Below, piece after piece: positions 45,276 through 57,722 of a DNA stretch of 64,000 bases (its first letter is position 1; each line of letters starts with the position of its first letter). The notes beneath the pieces were generated by a model. It had not been told where the DNA came from and did no database searches. It saw only the letters and a list, made by a program, of their open reading frames with translations. The stretch covers positions 3,453,001 through 3,517,000 of the forward strand of contig NC_135149.1 in NCBI RefSeq assembly GCF_050948215.1, given 5' to 3'. Made by a program: the position numbers and the translations under genes. This stretch comes from Halictus rubicundus. Lineage: Eukaryota; Arthropoda; Insecta; Hymenoptera; Halictidae.

Positions 45276-48200
45276 TTTCCCTGAGGGAAGGGGATGGCAG
45301 GAGAGAGTAGTGGGAAAAATTGAAAGGCGGAGGGGATGATCGAGCGAGCGATGGGCGATCGAGGAAAATCGCGGTTCGCAGTTAAACTGCGGATCGGTTC
45401 CGCGACCTATGGACCGAGAGATAATGCTCGGTTGAACGGCGCAGCGGCGAGATTGATAGAGCGGGTGGCGTTTGCCAAGAGAATGAATCAAGCGAACGGC
45501 GCGGGGGAGTAATAGAAACTATGAGGCATCGGCCTGAGTAAATTGTCCTTACCGGGCTCGGATAAATCAAGAGGATGCCTGGGCGAAAGAAAGAAAGTAT
45601 CGGGGATCTTTTTATTACCGGTCGCGCGGAACCGTAATCCAGCGGAACGTCTGAATCTGTTGCGATAAATAATTGAAAGAGCCACCGAGCGGCGAGTTAA
45701 TCAATTCGCCGCTCTGGAATTCCATCCACGGTCGAGATCAGTAGGACGACCGCTCTGCTTTTCCCAGGGAAACTCTCCTCCGGTCTCCTAAGGAAGCTGG
45801 GGTTCAATGGATTATCTCGGTTCGAAGACCCTCTCTCTCTCCCGGCCCTCTTGCTTTCCAGCTATCTAAGAAACGCACATGTGTTCCCACAGGGTGTCAG
45901 TATCGCTTTCGTTGGTTCTCTTTTTTTTTTCTTCGTCGGCTAGGCCTAGAAGCCGAAACGAATGACAGAGGGAGAGAGCAGGATAGGGTGATCGAGGGAG
46001 AGAGAGGAGAGGGTGGCGAACGGGACACATGTGGTCTGCGTCACGTTAGACTCTGCCCTCTTCCCCTCGCGCCGCAGACACGAAACACGAAGGGCAACGC
46101 GGGGGTGGGAGAAACAGCCAGTGATAAAATTCAACAGTTGGTCCCGAATTGGCGGTTCTTCTCCCTTGTCGCCTCCGTCTCCCTCGCTCGGGGGACACTG
46201 TTGGCCCGATAACCGATCGCTCGGAATTTTACGTGACTTCTGACCCTTTGCCCTCCGCCCCATCGCTTCCCCTCTTCTGCCCAACTGACGAAACAACGCG
46301 GCGTCCCGCGGGAAACGAAAGGGCTCTCTACGAGACTCCTCGAAATCGTCAACACCTTTGGAACTTATTTGGAAAACACCCTGGAAAATGACACGCTCTG
46401 CTGGGTGTATCCTGACCCGGAGTTACGAGTCTTTTCTTTTTATTTCGGTTTGAATCTTTTTTATACGTTTTTTTTTTTTTTTTTTATTAAAGTTTCGATA
46501 ATATTCTTTCATCGATGGCGATTTGGAAAATCGTCGACGAGACTCTTGTATTACAGTGGCCCTGCGTAAGGCTTGATCTCTCTTCTTTCGATAAACAACG
46601 GTGTCCAATGAATGTGCAATAGAAATAAATGTACAGGGATTGTACAACACCTCTACTGAAAATCGCTATTAACAGAAATCAAGATTGTACTCGTAGCCAG
46701 TCTGTAGATAATTGAAGAGACGAATAAGCGGCTGTCGAATTCGCAGGAGCAGCTTCTTGGTCATGGGAGAGGATTGACAAGGAAGGGTCGCAGAAAGGTG
46801 AGCAAGCGACAGGATCTCTGACCCAATTGTCTTGGGGAAGGTGGATGCAAGGTGTCAGCCGGAGTGCGGGTAGGGGATCTGACCCGGACGAGTTTTTCCG
46901 CCGGTTTCCTATTTTTACCGGTCGTAACGTCGGGCGGGGTGGGGTGGTCGGGTCTGTGCAGACAATTCGCAGTAAAATTTTTACAGCCGGCCCCAGCCCC
47001 GCCGCGACGGCGGTAGCGACGCTGGAGACGGGGGATGAAAGCAGGGGGAGGGGCAGCGACAGGGGGTGGGTTCGCGGGGGTATGCGGTGTGCTCCAGACG
47101 CGCGGAATGGCGGAATGGCCGCGGCCTGCTCGCGGAAACCCATAAACCTATACGTCTCCCTGCCCTCCAATCTCTCCGGCAGCTTCTCTCGGCGTTTCCC
47201 CGGGTCCGCGGCTGTTTCGCTGCCCCGGGAAAATATTTTACGTCGTCCCGACGTTTATCTGCGATCGGGACTTTATCTTTATTTCCGCGTCGGGATTGAT
47301 TCGAGGCCGGGGTTATTAGAGTCTGAGCGCCGCTTTACGAGCGTCTCGTCTGGCCGCGACCGTTGCTCCACTTCCTCTCCGCCTTTTGTCTCTTAAAATG
47401 GAAAGTTGCCGGTCCCCTCGTACCTCCTTCTCCCTTCCTCTTTCCTGCTTCAAGGAAAAGGTCTCCGCCGGGTAATTAACGCTCCCAGCACCGGCCACTA
47501 AAAGCGACCGCCCTCCAGCGTCTTGTACAAGTCACGAATCGCGATTATTGAGATTTAGTCGCGAACGAGGCCGCTTAACCTGCCGCGGCCGCTTCTGCAA
47601 CCTCCCATTCCCATCCTAACGAGGCTCAAATGACTTTAAATCGCTATAAAGCACCGCAATGTGATCACCTAGAGATAAAAATCGCGAGCCGTCAATGTTG
47701 TCACAGAAAAATCTGCTTGCAAAATAAAAATTATGTGACATTGATTTCTTTCCCTACTAATTTCAAGAAGTTACGAATAATATATTGAAAGTTTTTGAAT
47801 CTTTTTATATCGTTACCATTTCGTGTTTCACTTACTCATTTGTTTTCATAAATGCAGAAAATCCGCAGTTCTTCCCTAATGAGAGGGGAAATTAATTTCT
47901 ATTTAACTCCTGCTTGTTGCGGTCGAGGTACAGAGTTTTTATTTCACGTCAAGATCTAGCCGCGGAAGATTGATGTCTGACAAAAGTTTGGCCGGACCGC
48001 GGCGAAGCTGTTGTTCGGTTGTTTCTCTTAAAAAAAAAAAAAAAAAAAAAACGCTCCCGACGACCGGCGTTCCCTAATTAAGGATCGATCGAACGGATTT
48101 GTGTGCGGAGTAGATTGTCACGGCTCATTTGGCAGCGAAATGAGATTACGCGGGCCGTGAACCACCCTCGCGTCGCTGGGTTCAAGTTATTCGGTGATAA

Positions 48201-50104
48201 CGAAGTATCGTGTAGGGAAAGGAGCCTAATGAGAATATCCCCGGTCTCGCGTTACACGGTTTTCACAGTGCTGGGCTGGCCCGAGTGGAATGGAGTGATC
48301 GCTGGGGGAACTGACGTGGACCATTTCGGGGAAAGGGCTCCGCGCTCGATTTACTGCTTTCTTCGACGACGAAATACGATCGGGAACTTGGTTAATAACC
48401 GCCGCGTTTCGTCGAGTGACTATCTTCTAATACTCGCATTAAAAAACGATTTACTCCCCACGATTTCTCATCGTAGTTCAAATTTATTTCAACCTTTGGT
48501 ATCTCAGAAACTAACTTGACGACATAAGTCATCATTTGGCACAGAAAAAAGTTTCGAAATCAAGGGTGCCAACAGAGGCGAATTTTTGGGTCACTCTTAA
48601 TTTTCTGCCTGGAAACACCCATTCCAGCTGGCTGGTCGATCGCTATAGCAAGCTCAGAGTGTATGGAAGATGGGAGAAGGATAGAAAGCCGGGTCCGGAA
48701 GACCGCAAAGTGCGAGGAGAGACCGCGTGGCCGCTAAACGCGACGATGACATAACGCTTATAAATATCCGGCGACGGTAATGAATTTTCTATGGACACGG
48801 ACGTCGCGTCGGGGTACACAGGTGCTTTATTACGCGGGGAAGTTTACAGCTGCATGACCGATGCAGGAGTAGAGAGGCGGAGAGGGCAAGGGGATAAGGA
48901 GAAGTCTGCGGAATGGCCGCGACACGCTCTGTTCGCGGGAAAGCCGTAAAACTGCGCGCGTCTGCACCTAAAACTTCCAATCTGCGGCCGCCTCCTAAAG
49001 CGGCGTTACGATAGAACGGCGCGGCGCGGCGCGCTGCGGCTTGATATTCATTTAATTTCGCGGCGGTCACCGCGGCGCGGCGCGTCCTCGTCGTCGCTGT
49101 TTCGACGGTTTTTCGTTAGCTTCGTCCGCCAGCCGGTGCTTTCATGGGTTGCGGGTTTTATCTTCGACTCCGTGCTGAAATATTGCAGATTTTCCTTTCG
49201 CGTTCGGATTCGTCGCCGCGGCCCCCGATTTTATGGAGCACGCCCGCTTTGTCTGTACCTTTTATAATATCTTTAAGGAACCAACATCGGCAGATCCGGT
49301 ACCCCCTTCAAGCCACGATAAACAATTATACATTGTTTTAAACACTGAAATCTATACCTCTAGCCCCTTTGGTCGTCCCATGGTTCATTCTTTGATTCCG
49401 AAGAGAGTTCGATGGAAATCTGTAAATTGAATCGGAGAAGACATCCGATTCTGGAAAAGATCTAACTCGTAACACGTTAGTTTTCTTTTCATGCAAATCT
49501 AAATGTAAAAACAAGCAAAAGACTTGTTTAATTAATTTCTCTTCCGATCAAACCTATTCGGTGAGCATATCTTTTAATAACGTACGAATTGTATGGTACG
49601 TCTTATGCTGCGAATTTACCGTCGGTCCCCAGGCAGTGAGATAGCGTTTAACGCGTGGACCCGCGAGCGATGTATATCTGAACTGTTGATATTGAATTGA
49701 TTTATTTGTTGTATTTAACCAGGAAGGGTTTTGCAGTGAAGAGCAAGTGTGTCCCGAGAATCGACAAGTGACAGAAAGTCGATCTCGGCCATCGAAGGGA
49801 GCCCAAGCCCTAAAACGGAGAGCAGAATCAGCTCAAAGAACGGCGGCAGTCTCTTAACCTAACAGCAGAGAACGCCAGGAGAACCAGACTCCCTCTTCCT
49901 CGCCCTTTATTTCTGTTTTTCTTTCGTTCTTTATAGCTGCCAAGTCCTCCTCCTTCGCTTCCCTCCGCGCCACCCCCGCGCTCTCGTCCCTTTGAGCGCT
50001 CCAGTTTAGGTCAATCTCTATTTCCTAGCCCTGTTGTCTGTCTTTTTCGACGTAGCCCGCCCTCGTTCAATGTTATTTCACCCCAGCCAGCCAGCCAACC
50101 CCCT

Positions 50105-50110
<6 letters not shown>

Positions 50111-50138
<28 letters not shown>
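50111..50138. repeat. (CT)n microsatellite
   Basis: Perfect CT run of about 27 bp. Confidence 0.95.
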
Positions 50139-50140
<2 letters not shown>

Positions 50141-51317
50141 GCGCTGCCGCTACGCCGCATCCTCCTGCAGGTGCAGTCTCTCGCTACCCGCTACGGACGT
50201 ATTACTGTTTCCCTCCCGGCCTTTATTTCTATCGATCGCGCGTTCTCCTGCTCGCCACTCTTTGTTTCTGCTTTCTCATTGATTTCGCTCGCTTTTCTTT
50301 CTTTGCCACCCCCTACCCCCTATCTTGCCGGCGCAACGCTCTCCGGGGAGAGAGCCGCTGGTTTAGGAGATGTCCCTTCCGGTTCACGATGCGCCTCGGA
50401 AAATTGCTAGAACCTGCCAGCTCGAGAGCTTCGATTAATCGTAGGGTTAATCGAAAACGAGGATTTTAGGTTCTGCTCGATACCGTCTTCTCCGGGGGCC
50501 GTTTCCGTTATTAAAAAAAAATGAAGGGACGTTCCTTCCATTATAATGTACCCAAAAATTCGGAGGACTCCCAGCTTGAAAAATTATTATTCTTTTCTCC
50601 AGCCATTGCAGTTGTTCAAAAGATTCAAAAGGCAATCTCCCTTTAATCGAGAACCACCCCCTTTCTCGTGGTCGCTGAAATGATCCTGGAAAACGTTTAA
50701 AAACTATGTCATTCTACGTTGTTCAGCGTTCTCTCTTCTGATCTTTGTTCCTGCGTTTATCGCGAAAACTCTACCACATCACGAGCTTGGGTCTTTGATC
50801 CTTTTCCACACCAAAGATCGGTCCTCTATTTTCACTATTGAGAAAAACCAGCTCTGACGGTCCAGCGGCGATGTAGCAAAATTAACAAAGAAATACAGAC
50901 TGTATAATTCCTCGTGTATTTATGTTGCAGCGAAACCGTGCAGGGTCCGAGAGAACGAAGATTACGCTAAAGCTGAACCAGGCTTTTCATTTCTCCTGAA
51001 TCTAATAAAATCCATAACGAAAGGGGGTAACTTTTCTATATGTAATGTTGCTTCGGTGTGGATGTAGCTTGAGATTCGTTTGCTCCGGCATTTTTCGAAG
51101 GCAGGGACAAATCGTGGCAACACGTGGTGACCGGCTTGTTTCCCGCGTGGGTGTGTTTACGCGTTAGGATGCGCGGTGGCAGGCGTACGTGTGAAAGATA
51201 GAGTTACAACACGCCGACAGCCGGGCCAGAGTGCGTCAGATAGGCCCGGACCGAGCCCGACTTCGCGTTTCAAGCTCGCTGGAGCTACTTGTACGATTTT
51301 AATGGCGACGGAGAGAG

Positions 51318-51319
<2 letters not shown>

Positions 51320-51358
<39 letters not shown>
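51320..51358. repeat. (GA)n microsatellite
   Basis: GA run of about 39 bp with one GG interruption. Confidence 0.96.
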
Positions 51359-52854
51359 ACCGGGCCAGAACAGGCTGGCCGACGAGTGGAACCATGTGTT
51401 CCCCTTTGAGACACCGCGCGCTCCGTTCCGTTCGGGCATTTTTATACGGGCCGTGCCGGAGCGGCGCGTTTGCCCGGCTGCAAGTGATATATAAATGAAC
51501 GTTTTGTTTGAACACCGCTTCCTCCTGCCCCGTTCGTTGTCGGTTCCAGCGTCTGCGCTTTTTCGGGCTTTTTATCCCAGGGCCCTTTAACGCGCGACCT
51601 CCTTTGGGATTAATGGAGACTCGCGAACTCCAAATTTTCCCAGCTGGACCCGACGCCGCTAATCCTTTCGATCGCGGAATCCCCCTTGTATATTCCTCGA
51701 ACTTGCGTAGAAAAAACTCGGAAAAATCCTTTTATCGATCCTCAATACTAACAATTTTCTAGGAGATTCAATATCATATTTTCACCGCTCAGTTTCGCTT
51801 GATATCCTTCTGATCAGCACATCCCCGTTCCATTTCTTAGTGTACCTTGCTTTCGAAAAGCTGACACTCTATACATAGTTAACCCCTCCGATCTATAGTT
51901 AAAAGAATCAAATTTTCGCTTTAAGAAGATAAATTATCGCGTCAACGTCGAAGGAGATTTCGAAGCGGAGGTATTCTTGATACTTTCATATTCGAAGGAA
52001 ACGCAGAAATAATCTCCCCTTTTGTTCCTGTAAGAGCTAAGGCGAAAAGCACCGCCGAAAGACTTTCGAACGAGCGTCAAAATTGAAATTTAATGGAATC
52101 AACAGTCGCAGGAAGCTTTCATAAAACGCTGGCTAATGGACTAATAATTGAATATATATTTTTGGGATCCTCGGACTATTACAGCCGCGAGGAAAACGGA
52201 TCTCGGCGTCGTACGTACATGGTAGATGTTTCTCGGGTCTTCAGACTGCTTGAAAAAATCATTTCTGTGAGATACTGAACAAGATTAATTCCAGAAAACC
52301 TGGTTCCGTTTTCTAACGGATCCGAAGCGCCGAGAATAGAAAGCTAGGGCGCGATCAACGATTTTGACAACCGTTCGCGCACCAATTCGCGACGAGGGTC
52401 TCGTTTTCCGCGAGTTCGCGGCGGCACGTCGGGTTTTCGTTTTATTTCGGCGAAAACCCGGCGTCCCAGTAATCCGGAAAAAGCCACCCTTATAAATTCG
52501 CCGACCCAAAAAATTCGAAGGGGCGGCACCACGCGTTAGAGGCGGAATCTGCAATACAGCTACCTACACCTGTCCTACGACTTTGATGATTTCTCGATGT
52601 AATATGAATCTCAACATTTTCAATTGTTCGAAATATCGATTTCTGCAACGTATACAAAAATCATCGAAAGCGGACGGCAGGTAGGTGTTCTGCAGATTCA
52701 TCGAGGCCCGAAACAGGAGAAACATTCGCGCAACGCGATTCGCGATAATTGAACGCGTTCGACAAACAGCGGGGGTGGCCGGAGGGAAAGCGTTTAAAAC
52801 GCGAAAGAATGGGTGTAATAAGTAGCGGCAAAGCGTAGCGAGCCTAAATTCCAC

Positions 52855-52905
52855 GGCACGGCACGGCACGGCACGGCGCGGAACGACACGGCACAGCGCG
52901 GCGGC
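52855..52905. repeat. (CGGCA)n pentamer run, second locus
   Basis: Four perfect copies of CGGCA followed by degenerate copies. Same unit as at 25030-25066, 27 kb away. Confidence 0.85.
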
Positions 52906-54988
52906 GTAATTCGCGCAATTAAACCGCGGCGAAAGGTGAGAGGAGCGAGAAAGAGAGGAGAGTAGGAGCCCTATTTTCCCACCCCCGGGAACGTATGCTC
53001 GGCAGCGAGGGCGGCCGATCTTAGATTTAGGATCAGAATCGTGGGGCAAACCGTAGTAATTACGACGAGGCCGTTCAAAGGGGATCCGTGGCTCGTTTAA
53101 ATTTTCCGAGCCCGCGCCGGATGGAAATCCGCGCGTCGAGTGCACGGAAAAACTGCTAAGGGCGTAATTTTCGTTTACATCGAGCCGGGTAGCGGGCGAG
53201 CGAGCGAGCGAGTTCCAACGTCAGCAAATGAAAAAAAAAATATCGCGGGGAAAAGAGAGGAAAGGATTGAGGAAGAGAGAGAGAGAGAGAGTGTGAGAGA
53301 AAGAGGGGAAAGGAGGGAGAACGAGATAGAGAGAGTTCGCAATTAACGTTAAAAGGTCCATGGACACTTCAAAACTCTCTCGGAAATTCTGCGACCCGTG
53401 GGCGCGCACGTTCCCTCTCTCCCCCCTCCCTCTCTCTGTCTCTGTGCCACCCCCTCGGCCCCTTCTCTATACCCACGGTTTTGAAAAAAGGGCCGCGTTA
53501 CTACTCCCTTTAGGTCCAACTTTCCGTTTGACCGAGTTTTCCGGCTTGCGTGCCTCTCAAGGGCGAAACTTCTCGAGCTTCGTTTCCCTCTGTAGCCGCC
53601 GCCCTTTTTAGGCCCTATTTTCGCCAACCGTTGAGGCTCGTTACAGAAAACTGCGTCGGCTCTCTCTCTCTCCCGGCTGTTTCGTAATTAATTTAAAGAG
53701 ATTATTAATATCGTCGACGTTCTACCTTCGCCGCGGGAAAAAGAGATCGCGTGTCTTCGACGGAAGCTCGCGCCGCGCCATCCTTTTTAATTGCTCTCTG
53801 TGCTTTTCGAATATCTCCGGCCAACCGAGCGCGCCGGAGAGCTTTATTTCACGCCTTTCACCGAGTCTCCCTTCAAAAGGGAGAGAAACAGCGGCGCGAA
53901 ACCGTTTTTCGAAAACTAGCCCCGGTTAATTGCGGAGAAACGTGGTCGCGATCCACGGGAGTTCTCCCACGAATTTTCGAGTCGCGACTTTTGAAATATT
54001 CGACCGTCCGAAAACTCGTGCCGGTTTCCCGGCAAGTTTTCAGGGGTGTCCTTTTTCTTCCGGGATTCTGGATTCTCCCGGGCGGATTGAAATTCCGGGT
54101 CCAGGCAGCAGTCGAAAAAATAAGGGACGCGGATATGTATGTACGGCCGATCGATTCCTGCGGCGGATTCTGATACCGCGTTCAATGGGAGAGGCAAGAG
54201 AGCAAAAAGAAGTCGAGGAAGACGCATTGAAATGAAATTCCTGAAGGGTTGTGGCCTCCCACCGGCTATTCAACCCTTCGCCCCAGATTCGAGGGACATC
54301 CTGGCGGATTAAAGTCAACGTGGAACACCGAACCGACAGCGGACGACGTTCTTACGAGCATTTTAAAAACGTTATTTATTGTACGCTTCGCCGGTAAATG
54401 TAATCTCCGCGTCGAAACGAAAATAAATTCCCCGCCTTCGAATGTTTGCTAATATTCGAGCGAAATCCCGTCTCCGAGCGCCGGAGGTTTATCAGCGCGG
54501 TACATCCGGAACGAATCCATGTATTGTTTATTGCTCGGAATACGCTCCGCCAAAATTAATTCGGTCTGTCGATTAAGAAACGAGTACGGCCGTCATACTG
54601 TAAAGTAGATCTGTGTATTCAGACAAGGTGAATTCTTTAATAGCGTCTGCAATCGATCTTGCTTTAAGAAGTCTATTTCTGAATTTTAACTAATTTTAAG
54701 GTGTATATTCATAGCAAATCCGATTTCATCTTTCGTTGATCGGCAGAGCAAGAAAATTCGATGCGCATCGACCTATTTAATTCCCAGCTTTCGGAAAATG
54801 AAGTCGGAAGCAGAAGTCAGCGGGAAACGTCGTTTTAATTCTTCCAGTCGCGGAATTCGCGAACCGCGGAGTTTCGCGAATCGGTTCGGGATCAAAGGGA
54901 AATTCCTTGGGGTTAGAGGGTTGTCGCGTTTGAATTTCGACGGGGATTCCCTTTAAATCGTAATCCGATAGAAATATCCCGAGACGTC

Positions 54989-55095
54989 TCGAGCGACATT
55001 CCTCGAAGGGTTGAACACCCCTTCGACGTTACGACCCTACGTAAGAGCTGCGATAGGGAAAGGAAACCCTACAGCCCAGTTTCGAAGGTCAATGG
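54989..55095. repeat. Dispersed 'CCTCGAAGGGT...CCCAG' repeat, copy A
   Basis: ATTCCTCGAAGGGTTGA, then CACCCC, GTTACGACCCT and finally CCCAGTTTCGAAGGTC, in the same order and at similar spacing as copy B. Confidence 0.6.
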
Positions 55096-55745
55096 CGGCC
55101 GGGTTAAGGAACTCGCGGAGATTCATTCAACCTTCTCGAGTCTGTTTCTTGCGTACATCCTTGTCCCTTCGACGCGACTTTGTTCTTCTTCTAATTCTTC
55201 TTCGGGGCATCGTCGTTATTTTCCACGCGATTTTCTATTAAAAACCCACAGCCTCCGAGTCACGATGCAGCAAAGTTTATTCAAAAAATGAGAGGAGATC
55301 AAACACAAGCTCGTCGAACGCGTGCAAACAACGTTTCCTGCATAACAATCGGTCCGAGCAAAAAATTACAAAATGTAATCGAATAATTTTCGGAGGTGGG
55401 CAAACATTCGCCGGAATTACAAATTCGTTCAATTACCTTGTAAGTCCCTCGGCCCGGTGTTTGCCTTATCAATCAGTTATCAGAATCATTGGTTCAACAA
55501 ACGCTCGCGAAAATTACAATCCTGTTTTCGTTTTCGACTAGTAAATCTATCGCTGTTTTCCAGCGAAAAACAGAGAACGCCTGCTGCGCAGCCACGGGAA
55601 AACGGCGCGGCCACAGCGGCAGCGCGAGTGTTTGCTACGGGTTTGAATTTTTTAATAACAATCCCGTGGAAAATGGACGAGAAAAACGGAAGGTTTAAGG
55701 TACCTCTCGTAATCCATTTCCCGATAAAGATACTGGCGGTCGGAA

Positions 55746-55850
55746 GTGGAATTCCTCGAAGGGTCGAGCACCCCCGCGATGTTACGACCCTTCAGCGAAG
55801 CCGAGGGGGTTGCCGGCAACCTTTTGCCCCAGTTTTCAAGGTCCGAGATC
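55746..55850. repeat. Dispersed 'CCTCGAAGGGT...CCCAG' repeat, copy B
   Basis: Same block order as copy A. It shares CCCAGTTTTCAAGGTCCG (18 bp, at 55828-55845) exactly with a third site at 56775-56792. Confidence 0.6.
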
Positions 55851-56654
55851 CGCCGATCGAGGCCGGCTGCTCAGAATTCGAGTCGAATCGAGAAACCCTC
55901 GGAATTTTTTCTCCGCTCGATCGAACCGATTCTAATCAACAATTACTTTCGTTCATTTTCCGCGAGCGCGCGTTCTCGTATTCCGTTCGTATCACGGTTT
56001 CCCCGGCTACGTCAAAAATAATGCAAAAGTAATAAAAAATAACAGGAAAATTGCGCGCGAGGCCGCGGCAAATATTATTTCACCGTAACACGCCGAGGAG
56101 AGCGAATATTGGGAAGAAATTTTCGTTACGCTACCGTTCAAACCTGGGACCGGATATTGAAAGAGTTTGATTACAATTTGCACACTGCAACGCGCGCGCC
56201 GTTATTCGATCGCGTCAATAATTTTTCAAATGTTCCCGAAATTTCACCAATCGCGAAAACACCGAATTTCAAGACAAACAAGAAAGAACGATAACAGCAG
56301 CCGCCGCTCGAAAAAACCGAGCCCTTTTGTTCCGGTCGGTTGTGCGAGCAAACCTGCTGAATACGGTCGAAACCGATCCTCCCGCGCGAAGAGGAATTTT
56401 TCAACGTTTCGAACAATTTTCAGAGAGATGTCTTAACGAATTATACAAATTTAATGTATTTTGAAAAATTCCCGTATAGAAACGCTACATGTGTAGCAGC
56501 GGAGAGAACAATACGGAAAACATTTCCAACATTTGCAATCGCATAAATAAAAAGTGTCCAACAATTAGAAGATATTTAAAACAGAAAAGATAATAAGTAC
56601 ATTCATTGTCGTACTATAAAGACACACGATAAACATATAAGAGAGTTTCGCAAC

Positions 56655-56800
56655 AATTCGCGACTGAGGGTGGAAAACACCCTGCGTAAGGGAAGCTGCT
56701 GTCAACGCGACCCTAAACGACGAGAAGTCGACGTAGAGAGATAAAGAGAGACGAAGCAGCTTGGAGCCCTTTGGCCCAGTTTTCAAGGTCCGCGACGTGC
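56655..56800. repeat. Dispersed repeat, diverged copy C
   Basis: Ends with the CCCAGTTTTCAAGGTCCG block; the upstream half only loosely resembles copies A and B. Confidence 0.45.
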
Positions 56801-57147
56801 AGGTTAAGGGACGGTATTCCCTCGTATTCCCTCGTACTCCCTCGGCTGCGGGGGTGGCGGGGGATCGTCCGACGCCCTTCTTCCGGCCGTGGTCGGGGTG
56901 AGTAGGTCAAACTTTACGGCCCTGCCGTCTAGACGTCGTTGCGCCCCGTGCACGGCAGTAAAACCATTTTAAGGGGCTGTTTTACCGGCGCACTCAGCGC
57001 GAGACCTGTTCGAAAGGGGTGGCTCAGCCGGTTCCGCGCACCCCCGCGCACCCCCGGGCCCACGGTCGCCTTTATTTCCTTCCCGTGGCTCTGGATCCCG
57101 TGCATCCAGACGAGCCGATGCTCGGCCTGGAACGGGAACGAGAACGG

Positions 57148-57172
57148 CTACGGCTACGGCTACGGCTACGGG
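57148..57172. repeat. (CGGCTA)n hexamer run
   Basis: About four copies of CGGCTA; reads as a short Gly-Tyr repeat in one frame. Confidence 0.85.
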
Positions 57173-57486
57173 AACAGGACCGAGGGTGGGAGGGTGGTAG
57201 AGACGTAAAACGAGGAATCGTCCGCGAGAATCTCACCCCCGGCGCTTCAACCCCCTCCGGAACGTGACGGAGAAATACGAGTCTCCGGCCCGCTTTCTGA
57301 CTGAAATTACTCTATCGAGCTTGTCTCGCCGAGATAATTCCGTTTATAATTCGAGGGATGAATGACGGGGGTGGCTGCGCCGTCGACTTTTATTGCTGTC
57401 TCCACAAAGAGAGGTTGATTCGACGCTTCGTTTGCGTCGTTCGTCGGCCACTTTGCTATTTTCAGACCGCAGATCGCGCAACAAGC

Positions 57487-57722
57487 TTAACACTCTCACC
57501 GCCAACAATAATTTTATAATTATTTTTATTTCGAGTGCCACGTCGGTCATATGTTATGACGGACACAATTTTTTTTACCAACCCTGAAGATCAATTTCTC
57601 TTACAATCTATTAAGTAAACCATATTATTTTATTAGGCTCTACTATTTGTGAGAATGTTAAAAATCACCGTTTTTATCTCGTGCGACTTTTATGGGCATT
57701 GGCGTGGCGCACAACGCGTTAA
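57487..57722. mobile_element. TTAA-flanked miniature element
   Basis: TTAA at 57487-57490 and 57719-57722, with inverted ends CACTCTCACCGCCA and CGCGTTGTGCGCCACGCCA. The AT-rich 236-bp body has a CATATG-centred imperfect palindrome near 57541-57563, similar in kind to the one in the 7438 element. Probably a related piggyBac-type family. Confidence 0.65.

Larger units (their letters stand above)
44877..54224. other. Long stretch with no recognisable gene
   Basis: About 9.3 kb with microsatellites at 45191, 50111 and 51320, a poly(A) run near 48031-48050 and a CGGCA pentamer run at 52855-52905. Open frames of up to 193 codons are Arg/Ser/Pro-rich and lack domains. GC-rich blocks at 46780-47400 and 48960-49090 could be regulatory, but I see no specific motif. 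No exon with matching splice sites was found on either strand. Confidence 0.5.

Noticed and set aside
49468..49655. TAACACGTTAG and CAGTGAGATAGCGTTTAA as possible ends of a miniature element
   Set aside because: The left side lacks TTAA and the inner bases do not match.
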